Assembly (NCBI GenBank): GCA_010015655.1
Contig: ML976684.1
Location: forward strand, 727,250 to 778,639
Direction of reading: 5' to 3'
Source: Bimuria novae-zelandiae CBS 107.79
Lineage: Eukaryota > Ascomycota > Dothideomycetes > Pleosporales > Didymosphaeriaceae
DNA: 51,390 nt
Shown: positions 1 to 9,949 of the stretch, one piece after another
Numbering within the stretch: the stretch's first letter is position 1
Layout: the number at the start of each line of letters is the position of its first letter
The notes under the pieces: generated by a model
What the model was told of the DNA's origin: nothing
What the model saw: the letters and a program-made list of their open reading frames with translations, nothing else
Databases searched by the model: none
Made by a program: the position numbers and the translations under genes

Positions 1-162
1 CGAGCAGAAGCAATACGTGTATGGGAGCAGTGCTGGAAGGAGCTACCTCAGGATAAGATTCAGGCATGGATTGAACGTATTCCTATTCATATTCAGAAGA
101 TTATTGAACTTGAAGGCGGCAACGAGTACAAGGAAGGTCGAAATATTGGTAGAGTTAGATAA
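1..162 (+). pseudogene. C-terminal end of a Tc1/mariner-type transposase (cut by window edge)
   Basis: Frame 1 is open from the first base to a TAA at 160-162 and gives 53 residues. They contain W-x(6)-LPQDKIQAWIERIP and then a GGNEYKEGR tail. This is the C-terminal end typical of fungal Tc1/mariner-like (DDE_3) transposases, where the last helices follow the third catalytic acid. The catalytic part lies outside the window, so I cannot say whether this copy was intact. The next transposase relic begins directly downstream in the same frame. Family assignment rests on recognition of the motif, not on an alignment. Confidence 0.6.
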
Positions 163-210
163 CTGCTATACAAATCGGACGTATTTGCCGTATTTGGAAA
201 CCCCCCTGTC

Positions 211-789
211 GTGTGGCGCTTACCCCTGTCAGCAAGGACTTTTGAAAGGCTCCTCCGTAAGAAGGGAGGAGCCCTTCGGGCTGGTTATAAAAACCTTGTT
301 ACTCCTGATAAGTTCTTTAAATACGAGGACTTTGTATACAAAAGTAGGAAGGGCATAAACAGGATCTGGTACGCTAAACAGGTGCTTAAGGACGTTGTTT
401 TTCCCTACTACGAAGCTATACGCGCTAACAACCCCTATGCTCAGGTGTTCTTAGTGCAAGATAACGTCTACCTTTATAGCCTAGGGCTCTGATATTGCGC
501 ACCTGAAATTGAAGAGAAGGACATACGCTTCGCTCCGCACTCCCCTAACTCACCCGATCTACACCTAATTAAGCGCTGTTTTAGCAGGCTTAAGGGTTTC
601 CTAGAGGACTACGAAGTGAAGAGCGCGTCAAAACAAGCCAAAAACGATGCGGTGGCATTCGTACAATCTGTTTGGCAGGAAGATGAGACGATGAGGCAAT
701 ATATGGCTTATTAACTCTATCCTGATTACTTTCGTGATGTGGCTAAAGCTTATAAAAAAGCTGATTATAATAACAACTTTACGGCATAA
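211..789 (+). pseudogene. Tc1/mariner-like DDE transposase relic with in-frame stops
   Basis: One reading frame runs through the whole stretch but is broken by TGA at 490-492 and TAA at 712-714 before the final TAA at 787-789. The conserved block around PYYEAIRANNPYAQVFLVQDN carries the second catalytic Asp. The HSPNSPDLHLIKRCFSRLKGFL block carries the third acidic position and the usual PDL-x-x-I signature of Tc1/mariner DDE_3 transposases. The C-terminus reads on to YPDYFRDVAKAYKKADYN. The N-terminal DNA-binding part and first catalytic Asp are not visible; the frame is open back to 163, but that part is not recognisable. No ATG start exists. It is a dead, 5'-truncated copy. Confidence 0.7.
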
Positions 790-1682
790 TTTAAATACCT
801 TTACATCTAGTATATTGCTGCTTAAAAGCTACTTTGATGGTACATTCACGATGTAGCTGAAATTTTCGGTGTTCAGCCAAGGAATTTCACGTGAGCGATA
901 GTCCACTTTTTTCCACCCATTGTACGAATTAAACACTAACACAAGCCGTTCGCCAGAACACTCACCTCCACCCCTTGATAAATCTGCCTTTTGAATGCCC
1001 CGCCGCAGTGTGTTTCAAATTGCTCTAGGAGATGCAACACTCGATAAATCACGCTCTGTTTAGTAAGGTTATTCATCACGTACTCGATGCGAGAAAGTCC
1101 GGAGCAACCGTAACACATGGCCAATGCCATTCCTAACACTAAATCTGATAGCATCCCGTTAGCCGTAAAAGTACTCTGGCGAAGAATTTTCCGCTCAACT
1201 ACCGCGGCACGAGCGATGCAAGGGCTACTTAGGTCCGCCCAGCACCATCGATATCCACAACGCCCATCAAATGCATACGCTATTCTCGCACCATATCATG
1301 CTCCAAATCATACCGGAATTGAGAACACGATTGGAAATTATCAAAACCCTCGAGGAGACTTTAACATAGGTCAAGAAGGTAAGTCTTTTGCCTTATACAC
1401 GAATAATAATAAATCTCAAAAGGTGTTCACAGCAAGGTAAGCAGTTTAACACAATCGAGCTTGGTCCTCGCTTCTGCAGGGGATATATTAAATTTTGTAC
1501 TTCGCATGCGCCCACCGAACAACGTTCCGGCAGTGCGCAACAGTCTGGTTGGGAATAGCACCTCTACCCAGGTCTGCTCCTAGCATGCCACGTCCCACCC
1601 AAGCCCGACTGTTTGTCTAACCGATTCCATAACTCCTCTCGGAGGGACAATTCACGTACAATCATACTTAGAATACAACGCT
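790..1682. other. Gene-free stretch between transposon relic and acl2
   Basis: Nothing recognisable. A 107-codon open frame at 1117-1440 (+) has no known motif, no intron-flanked context and unremarkable composition, so I do not call it. The part next to 1683 is expected to hold the 3' UTR and polyadenylation site of acl2. Confidence 0.4.
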
Positions 1683-3595
1683 CTAACCCGAGAACTCCTT
1701 GATGTCCGTGGTCTTGCCCGGAACAAGGGCAAGCGGGACAATACCTGAGACGTGCATCTCGGGACCGAAAACGTGCATGTTGAGACCAAGCTCCTGTCCG
1801 ACGCTCTTGATATTCTTGAGACCCTCCTGGTAGTTGGGGCCAGCACGACGGATCCAGATCTGGACGTTGTGCTCAATGAGGAGGGGTGCAACTTCCCTGA
1901 GGGCACGAATGACGCCCTTGAAAGTGGAAGCAACGTTGGTGAAGTTGGCAATACCACCACCGATGAAGAGGACCTTGCCGTCCTTGTGCTGGGGAGCACG
2001 AAGCATGAGGTCAAGGACGGTGCGGGCGTAGTGGAAAGTCTGAGTCTCTGTGGGAGCACCAGAGTACTCACCGTAGTTGGCGAGCTCGCTTGCGAAACCG
2101 GCGGAGGCAATGGCGTCGGCGTAGACGACGGAAGCACCACCACCAGCGACGAGTGTCCACACACGGCCGCTCGCGTTGAGGATGGTGAGTTTGAGAGACG
2201 CACCAGTCTTCGCATCCATCTCAGCAATGTAGGCCTCCTCCTTGCTCATCTCACGACCGAAGGGAGCAGGGAACTCGAGCGGAGGGCCAACGTCGACGGT
2301 GGTCTTTGCCTCCTTGGGGGCAGCTGGTATGCCGAGGGCAGTTGCACTGCGAGCGATGGCCCACTTGGCACCGCATTCGAATTCAGCGGTCTGGTCAATC
2401 TTACCAGCAAGATCCAGGAAGTGGACCTCGGCGGAGGTGGCGTCCTCATTGGGGATGACGACCAACGGGTTGATCTCGAGGTATCTGAGATGAGTCAGCG
2501 TTGAGGATCGATGGGTGATAGAGTGAAGGAATGAACCCACGTGAACTGGCAGTCGACGTAGACGGCGTATAATCTGGAGATGAAGTCGACGAGGACGTTG
2601 TGCACACCCTTGGGCACCTTCTTCAACAGGGTGTTGGCGATGGTTTCGTTGGACGGGTAGTCCTTGAGATCGACGGGGATGAGCAGCTTCTCAGCCTTCT
2701 CATCGACATCACCGACATCGACACCGCCCTCGTGGGTGAAGAGGATCCAGTCACCCTAGATCGGGGTGTTAGCGTAGAGATCGAGATATGATTGGTAAGT
2801 GGAGTGCAGTAGCCGAGCGCCAGCGCAAGAGCCGCAAGATTAGAGTGAAATGAGGCGACCGAAACGGCAAGCCGGAGCCAAAGACCGCTGCATTCGGACT
2901 GTCACATGCTTGAAGCGCGGATATTGCGACGCACTGAGGTTTGGCGTGCGCTCGCGAGCCAGGATAGGTTTTCCCTTCGCCCGAGCGGCCGTTCATCAAA
3001 AACGAAGTCCGGCCGCAGTCCTGCATTTGAAACAACTTGCACTGCAGCTCGGTCGCCAACTTGTTCGTCGCAATTTTTTCCGTGCCGTTTCGCAACGCAA
3101 ATCTCAACCGCGCTCTCACGATGCCGCTCGCAAGGAAAATTGGGATGTACATACCTCTCGCACCGAGTTGATGTTGATGTAGTACTCTGTGCCTTGCGGG
3201 TGAGGCACGAATGGCTCAACCAAGAACTGCCTCAAGACCCCATCGACGGTCTCGACTCGCTGGACCTTGCCGGCCCTCTCCTCGACCCACGCGCGAGCCT
3301 CTGCCCATGTCTTGTTCAGCGCCAGCAGACCGCTCTTGCCTCGCCTCTTGATCAGCTGATCTGGCTTCGCGACGAACTTGGCTCCCGAAGCCAGCAGCCA
3401 CGGGTAGGTGGCCTCGGCCTGGTCGAGCACGCCCTTGATGTCAGCATCGGCGGCAAAGTACAGCGATGCGAGCTTGGACGGCGGGTTGTGTGTGGCAGAC
3501 GGAGGGAGCGGGGTGGGCTTGATGACGGGGGCACGAGTGAGGTGGTAGTTGATGATGGCCTTGCCGTCGGCCTCGAGGATCGATTTGGCGGACAT
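1683..3595 (-). CDS. acl2: ATP-citrate lyase subunit 2 (ATP-grasp/CoA-binding subunit)
   Basis: This subunit corresponds to the N-terminal half of animal ATP-citrate lyase. With subunit 1 it makes cytosolic acetyl-CoA and oxaloacetate from citrate, CoA and ATP for lipid synthesis and histone acetylation. Three exons fit: 3595-3155, 2755-2541 and 2484-1683, giving 485 aa, the usual length for the fungal subunit. Introns are 2756-3154 (399 bp, long for this locus) and 2485-2540 (56 bp), both GT-AG. The ATP-grasp part shows [12 protein letters not shown] near residue 90 and HEGGVDVGD after the first junction. YLEINPLVV spans the second junction, and the CoA/citrate-binding part shows GEYSGAPTE. 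The start [13 protein letters not shown] matches the family N-terminus. It is divergent from acl1, with 1.1 kb between the two start codons. Confidence 0.96.
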
Positions 3596-4692
3596 GGTGC
3601 TGGGAAAGAGATGGGACTGGAGGCGGGTGAGTGCTTACTCCTGAGCGAACTTGGGCGTGCAGGCAAAAGAGAGACGGATGGTTTATCGACGGGGCAGCAG
3701 CGTTGGCGTCTAACAAAATTTCCAGACGCTCGTAGCCCGAAAACGCCCCGGAATTCTCCTCGCTGGTTTATTGAAAAGCGCCGGCCGAACTCAATCGGAC
3801 AGCCAGGAGCGGGCACGAGGACGAAAACAGCGCTGACATGAGATTTGGTGGGACATACCTAATCGGTTGAGCTGCAACGGCGGTTCCTGAAGGTAAAGAG
3901 GCGGATCTGATGCAGTAGGAGGGCAGAACAGCAGCAATTACAGGCGTGGGGAACGGCGGTCTGTATGTTTTTTGCGTGTTGAGAGTCGGCGCAGGTTGCG
4001 GAGGGCCGTGCAGCCAGTCGGTGATGCTGCAGCCAATCGCCGCGCGGCCGGCGGCAGGGGCATCGGCGTTGGTTCAGCACCCCTCGCCGCCGCCCTTTGC
4101 AGCATTGCGTGCCATTGTGCCCCCTCTACGAGCGCCAGGCCGCGTTGGAAGGTGCGTCGACCCTGGCTGCGCGCTCTATGTAGCTGTCGCCATCGTCTTC
4201 CCAACATCATCCTCAGCGTTCTGGTGGTGTTGGTAATAAGTCGGCTCCCCGTTCACCGCATCGGCTTCCGGCCTAGCGCGCAAACTCGGCCATACCCCAA
4301 CAAATCCAGCAAGCAGTGCAGGGTCCTCAACGCCGAACAACACAGGAGCGCCCAATTCTTCGGGAAGCAACACCACGACTTCCTTCCCTCCATCCCCTCC
4401 GTCCCGCCCTACGCCGGCTTCTGCTCTTTCCAGCTTCTGGCGCCATCATCAATAAGGTCAGCACACCTGCCCTCGCGTCCCCAGAGTGCTTCCCCTCGCG
4501 TGCCTTCCTGCCCCAGCTGCGCCGCTACCGCTATTTTTTTCTGCCATATCGGCTTCAGCTCTCGCTGTCAGCAAAGGCACCCCGCCCACAAGCCGAGACT
4601 GTCATCAATTGTACGAGTACTGACCTGCCCGCTGCACACAGGTTCTTTCCTCCGCCGATTGACTGCCTTGCTCTTCAACACCTCTGGCCAAC
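3596..4692. promoter_or_regulatory. Shared divergent promoter of acl2 and acl1
   Basis: The 1.1 kb between the two ATG codons must hold both promoters and 5' UTRs. The acl1-proximal 400 bp is pyrimidine-rich (many TTCC, CCTC and TCTTC runs), as is common upstream of fungal start codons. Open frames across it (for example 3972-4919) carry no recognisable domain and overlap each other. Divergent arrangement of the two lyase subunits is known from other filamentous ascomycetes and should allow co-regulation. I did not identify a specific operator. Confidence 0.6.
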
Positions 4693-6923
4693 ATGCCCTC
4701 CGCCGCGCCGGTCAACGGGGCCACCCCCAGCCAGGCCGCTACCTCGACGGGCAGCCTCTCTGCAAACGACAACATCCAGCGTTTCACGGCTCCCTCGCGG
4801 CCATTGAGCCCGCCCGCTTCCCACACTCTCTTCCACCCGAAGACACGATGCTTCGTCTAGTAAGGCTCCTCAGAAGTTCCCAAGCGCAAAAAGGCGGTCA
4901 GCCACGAGCATGCGACTAACAGCGCAACAGCGGACTGCAGCCCCGTGCTGTGCAGGGCATGCTCGACTTCGACTTCATCTGCAAGCGCAAGACGCCCTCT
5001 GTGGCCGGCATCATCTACACTTTCGGTGGCCAGTTCGTCAGCAAGATGTGCGTGCGCCAAGAATCGACCTTGCGAAGCAGTCCGATTGCTAACCCGTGGC
5101 AGGTACTGGGGAACCAGCGAAACTCTGCTCCCCGTCTACCAGGACGTGGGCAAGGCCATGGCCAAGCACACCGACGTTGACACCGTCGTCAACTTCGCTT
5201 CGTCCCGTTCCGTGTTCCAGTCCACCATGGAATTGATGGAGTACCCCCAGATTAAGTCCATTGCCATCATTGCGGAGGGTGTCCCGGAGCGAGTAAGTCT
5301 AGACGCTTGACAGCGCTGTCTCGTGGATACTGACATGACTAGCGTGCCCGTGAAATCCTGTACGTTGCCAAACAGAAGGGTGTCACCATCATTGGCCCCG
5401 CCACGGTTGGTGGTATCAAGCCTGGATCGTTCAAGATCGGTAACACTGGTGGTATGATGGACAATATCGTCGCCTCCAAGCTGTACCGCCCCGGATCCGT
5501 TTCTTACGTCTCCAAGTCTGGTGGTATGTCCAACGAGTTGAACAACATCATTGCGAACACCACCGACGGTGTTTTGGAGGGTGTTGCCATTGGTGGTGAC
5601 AGGTACCCTGGTACTACTTTCATCGACCACGTTCTCCGCTACCAAGCGGATCCCGGCTGCAAGCTCATTGTGCTGCTCGGTGAGGTTGGTGGTGTTGAGG
5701 AGTACCGCGTGATTGAGGCTGTGAAATCCGGCCAAGTCACCAAGCCCATTGTTGCGTGGGCCATTGGTACCGTCGCTGGTATGCTGAAGACTGAGGTACA
5801 GTTCGGTCACGCTGGTTCGTTCGCCAACTCCCAGCTCGAGACCGCGGCCACCAAGAACAAGACCATGAGGGAGGGCGGCATTTACGTGCCGGAGACTTTC
5901 GAGGAGCTCCCCCAGACGCTTGCTCAAGTCTACCAGAAACTGCTCAAGGAGGGGACCATTAAGCCCAAGCCCGAGCCAGCCGTTCCCAAGATTCCCATCG
6001 ATTACTCGTGGGCTCAGGAACTTGGCCTCATCCGAAAGCCCGCTGCTTTCATTTCTACCATCTCTGATGACCGTGGTCAGGAGCTCCTGTACGCCGGTAT
6101 GCCCATTTCCGATGTCTTCAAGGAGAACATCGGCATTGGTGGCGTCATGTCACTGCTTTGGTTCCGCCGCCGTCTGCCCGACTATGCCAGCCGCTTCCTC
6201 GAGATGGTTCTCATGTTGACTGCCGATCACGGTCCTGCCGTGTCCGGCGCCATGAATACCATCATCACCACCCGTGCTGGCAAGGACCTCATCAGCGCAT
6301 TGGTGTCCGGTCTTCTGACCATCGGTTCTCGTTTCGGTGGTGCCCTTGACGGCGCTGCCGATGAGTTCACCAGGGCTTTCGACAAGGGTCTCAGCCCCCG
6401 TGACTTCGTCGACACCATGAGGAAAGAGAACAAGCTCAGTAAGTGGCTCCTTTTATTTGCCGAAACCCGTTACTAACCACTCATAGTTCCCGGTATTGGT
6501 CACAGGATCAAGTCGAGGAACAACCCCGATCTCCGTGTCGAGCTCGTCAAGGAGTTCGTCAAGAAGAACTTCCCGAACACCAAGCTGCTCGACTACGCTC
6601 TCGCCGTTGAGACTGTCACTACCTCCAAGAAGGACAATCTCATTCTCAACGTCGACGGTTGCATTGCTGTCTGCTTTGTTGATCTTATGCGCAACTGCGG
6701 TGCATTCTCTTCCGAGGAGGCCGAAGACTACCTCCGCATGGGTGTACTCAACGGTCTCTTCGTGCTGGGTCGCAGCATTGGTCTCATTGCCCATTTCCTC
6801 GACCAGAAGAGGCTGCGGACCGGTCTTTACAGGCATCCTTGGGATGACATCACCTACCTCCTGCCTTCCCTGTCGCAAGGTGGCGCACCAGGTGCTGAGG
6901 GTCGTGTTGAGGTACAAATGTAA
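4693..6923 (+). CDS. acl1: ATP-citrate lyase subunit 1 (phosphohistidine and citrate-synthase-like subunit)
   Basis: This subunit corresponds to the C-terminal half of animal ATP-citrate lyase: the CoA-ligase module with the phosphorylated histidine plus the citrate-synthase-like domain that cleaves citryl-CoA. Five exons fit: 4693-4859, 4931-5047, 5103-5292, 5343-6438 and 6487-6923, giving 668 aa. Every junction is GT-AG and keeps the family sequence continuous (for example [13 protein letters not shown] and [15 protein letters not shown]). The phosphohistidine is H314 in the GHAG motif. The last exons hold [16 protein letters not shown] and [12 protein letters not shown] of the citrate-synthase-like active site. 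The start at 4693 gives the typical short, variable Ser/Ala/Thr-rich leader before NDNIQRF. It acts in the cytosol as a hetero-oligomer with Acl2. Confidence 0.97.
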
Positions 6924-7725
6924 TTTTTGGGTTAAAAGGAAGGATATCATTGTGGAGGGGGGTATGATTTAGACGCGCCACGGCGTGTTTGTGTTAGAGG
7001 AACGCAACTGTCGCTGGTTGAGCTGGTGTAGCAATATGTCATTAGCTTAGGGCGGAGTTTCAACAGGCCTAGGGGTTGGCTCGGTGCAGGTTGGTTGCCT
7101 TTGCTATCCTGCTCGGCTACTGGACGATACAAAAATTTAATAACCTGCTTAAATGCAAACAACATATCAATGTCATTGTCGCATCTTCTGCAAGCTGTGC
7201 GCAATTACCAGCAGTTCATGTTCACGATCCGCCGTCAGATCTGCTATGCGGGAAGAGCGCGCCGGCGGTGCCAGCCCGTGTATCGCGCGTTCTTCCCGCG
7301 GGTATGATGGCTCCGTGCACAATCCCGTACCTAGCCCACCCAGGATTCTCATGACGTGCTCCGACCCCCGACCGGCCGAATGCCACATAGGCCTGCTTCG
7401 ACTTCGAGCTGGGGGTGATGCTAATATGCGATAAGAAAGCTGATACGGGATGGCATGGGGGCTGGGATTGACGCAGGTGGGATGATGGCAGCTGACTGCG
7501 GGTGTGCGGTGAGGAATGGGCTTACCAGAGCACGACACGACTGGTACATTCATTTGAAGAGCAATTTCTCGCGAAACACCTAGTCGGTGAAGGGTCCTCC
7601 AGCCAGAGTCCTCGTTCTAATTTCTTATGGACAGCTCTACAGTGGCCGACTGCAATGCTCAGTCCAACGTGCTGGGCGATGCGGCTCAAGATCACGATGA
7701 GGGAATGCCAACCCCAACCACCCTT
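6924..7725. other. acl1 3' flank, no gene
   Basis: No gene is supported. The first few hundred bases should hold the acl1 terminator region. The rest is unremarkable up to the TA at 7726 where a DNA transposon begins. Open frames around 7150-7830 on both strands overlap each other and run into the transposon end. Confidence 0.4.
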
Positions 7726-7727
7726 TA

Positions 7728-9517
7728 AGCTAGCGCATATAGTTCCTGCGCACATAGGGTTCCTGCGCACCGCGCCAGAACCCCCCACCTACAGAAAACA
7801 CGCGATTTCTCTCCACAACGCTTATTAACATGGACGCCCGTGAAGTAGCTATATAATTAGCTATTAGCGATCTTAATACAGACGTCTATTCTAGTTAGCG
7901 CGCTACTACAAAGGCCTATAGGTTACCTAAATTAACGCTATATAATTATCTTAACGATATAACTAGCAGCGCGCTTAGCTATTAGCATTAATAGTAGTTA
8001 ACTCCTCTATAGGAGGATTTTCTAGTAGAATAGATCCTTAAAGAAGACGCACGCGCCTGCCCTCCCTCGCACGCTTGCGCTCGAGAAATAGCGAATCGGA
8101 TTCTGCGTATAAACGGCGACAACTAGCCTGTTAGCAAGCTTTGGCTCTCACACTTCCTCCGGCGCCAGCCACGCGTTGCCTCTGTAGTCGGCAGAAAGCT
8201 AGAGGCTTAGAGAGCTAATGCAGCGATACTAGAGCAGATACGTGCGTTCCTAGAGCTCTATGAGCAGACTCGACGGCGGCTTAACATACAGGCGGAGAAT
8301 ACATACAATATGGATGAGACTGGCGTTGCTCTAGGGGTATGTACCAACACTAGAGTACTCTCTAGCAGTTATAAAAAGAAGGCTTATATTTGGTCTCCAG
8401 AGAATCGCGAGTGGGTCTCTATAATTAAGTGTGTGTTGGCGACAGGGCGGAAACTACGCTGCGCAGTCATCTTTAAGGGCCAGAGCCTACAGACAATATG
8501 GTTCTCCTCGTCTTACGTACCTGACTGGATCTATACAACCTCAGAGAACGGATGGACGTCAAAAGCGATAGGTGTTGAGTGGCTACAGCGTATATTTATA
8601 CCTGAGATGGCTGTATCTGATGGCCAGCACAGGCTCCTAATACTCGACGGTCACGGCAGCCATATTAATATAGACTTCCTATGGCTCTGCAAGCTACATC
8701 GTATACAGCTCCTCTATCTACCTGCGCACACCTCACACGTCCTACAGCCTCTTAATCTCGCTCCTTTCTCTGTGATCAAGTCTAGCTACAGACGTCAGAT
8801 CCAGGAGCTCGCATCACTCGACGACGCTGTACCTATTAAGAAGAAGCGCTTTATCACCTGCTATTATTAAGCTAGGGAGGAAGACTTTACAGAGCGTGTA
8901 ATTCGAGCTGGCTGGCAGGCATCTGGTATCTACCTATTTAACATTAATCACGTGCTTAGCTCGTCGCAGGTCTCTCAGAGGCCTACTACGCCTACACGTG
9001 AGCAGCAGCCTTAGCAGCAGATCCAGAGCTTCCTCTCTACTCCCCAGGGCCCTCACGATCTCTATATAGCGCAGCGCAGCGTCCAGAGCGTCGAGAATCT
9101 AGGTCGTACCACCCGGCTACTCCTACAGAAAGCAGGTAAGGCTCTAGCAGCTGCAAATGCTAGAGCTGCAGGCCTAGAAGCAGAGAAAAGACGACTTGAG
9201 CAGCAGCTAGAGATATCTACCTCTTAGCGTCAGCGTAAGCGCGTTCGAGTAGACCTAAATTAACGCTTTGCAGAGGTAGAGAGTATTAGGGAGGCTATAC
9301 GCGCAGCTAAAGCTTTGGTAGCTAAGTAATAAAGATCTATTATACTAAGCACCTTAGAAATAGCTACTATAGCCACAGTAGCTACAGCGCTTGAATCTAT
9401 GTGTAGTTAATGGCAATTGTAAGCAGCGTTGCTGAGAAATCGCGTGTTTTGTGCAGGTGGGGTGTTCTAGCGCGGTGCGCAGGAACCCTATGTGCGCAGG
9501 AACTATATGCGCTAGCT
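7728..9517 (+). mobile_element. pogo/Fot1-type DNA transposon, complete with long terminal inverted repeats
   Basis: The element is 1790 bp. Its ends are inverted repeats of about 93 bp (7728-7820 and 9425-9517) that differ at only a handful of positions. Both begin AGCTAGCGCATATAGTTCC on the outside, and each contains an internal short repeat TTCCTGCGCAC. The element is flanked on each side by TA (7726-7727 and 9518-9519), the target duplication expected for the Tc1-mariner/pogo superfamily. One transposase frame fills the interior but is inactivated. The inverted repeats have diverged little while the coding region carries 14 stops, which points to inactivation by directed mutation, not slow decay. 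Confidence 0.88.
7830..9329 (+). pseudogene. pogo/Fot1-type (DDE_1) transposase, RIP-inactivated
   Basis: A single frame of 499 codons from ATG 7830 to TAA 9327-9329 contains 14 internal stops. All are TAA or TAG and none TGA, as expected if CAA and CAG Gln codons were hit by C-to-T changes at CpA. The N-terminus resembles a psq-type helix-turn-helix (KAYRLPKLTLYNYL). The longest open stretch (8310-8870) carries the DDE_1 core: MDETGV with the first catalytic Asp, LILDGHGSH with the second, and LPAHTSHVLQPLNLAPFS at the third. There the family Asp is Asn (AAT at 8754-8756), a change compatible with RIP. The C-terminal Glu/Gln/Ala-rich coiled-coil region (GKALAAANARAAGLEAEKRRLEQQ, split here for length) is typical of fungal pogo transposases. 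Confidence 0.85.
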
Positions 9518-9519
9518 TA

Positions 9520-9949
9520 TCACCAACTCTAGAGTACCGTATCGCCTCATACCACCCATACCTTGTCCCATCCAATCCCCATGCGGGCGTTCACTGCCCA
9601 GGCACGCCTCTGCCCAATGACAGAGCTGCAAAGCCGCTAGGATAGCTTCGCGCTGCAGCTACCCCGCTGCGAAGCTCCAAAGCGAGGGGACCGAGAGCTC
9701 TGGAGAGCTTCCAAGAGCAAAGGCACTGCGCTGATAAGCCGGCTAACGAGTCGGGCGTGCCTGGCATGCAGCTGGTGCGCGTGTGCAGTAGGTAGCTGGA
9801 GAGATGTGATAAGTATGGAGCGGCGGCCGGTGTGCGTTGGATAGCCTCGTGCACTTCCACTCCTCCCGTCGTTGTGTATGCCATAGGTAGCTCTGCGCCG
9901 TGAGTGCGAGCACGACTCTGTTGCAGTAGCTCCCACCGCGCTAACCACC
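9520..9949. promoter_or_regulatory. Upstream region of the phosphatase-like gene
   Basis: This is 430 bp between the transposon end and the start codon at 9950. It presumably holds the promoter and 5' UTR. The transposon sits only about 430 bp upstream, so its insertion may have displaced distal promoter elements. No specific motif was identified. Confidence 0.4.

Noticed and set aside
1752..2504. 250-codon plus-strand open frame opposite acl2
   Set aside because: It is an antisense shadow of the third acl2 exon; the minus strand encodes conserved lyase sequence there.
2906..3841. 311-codon plus-strand frame opposite the first acl2 exon and intron
   Set aside because: Low-complexity shadow crossing the acl2 start and intron; no domain.
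3972..4919. 315-codon plus-strand frame before acl1
   Set aside because: It lies in the acl1 promoter and 5' leader and overlaps acl1 exon 1 in another frame; Ser/Arg/Pro-rich composition reflects pyrimidine-rich DNA.
5136..5927. 263-codon minus-strand frame inside acl1
   Set aside because: Antisense shadow of conserved acl1 exons.
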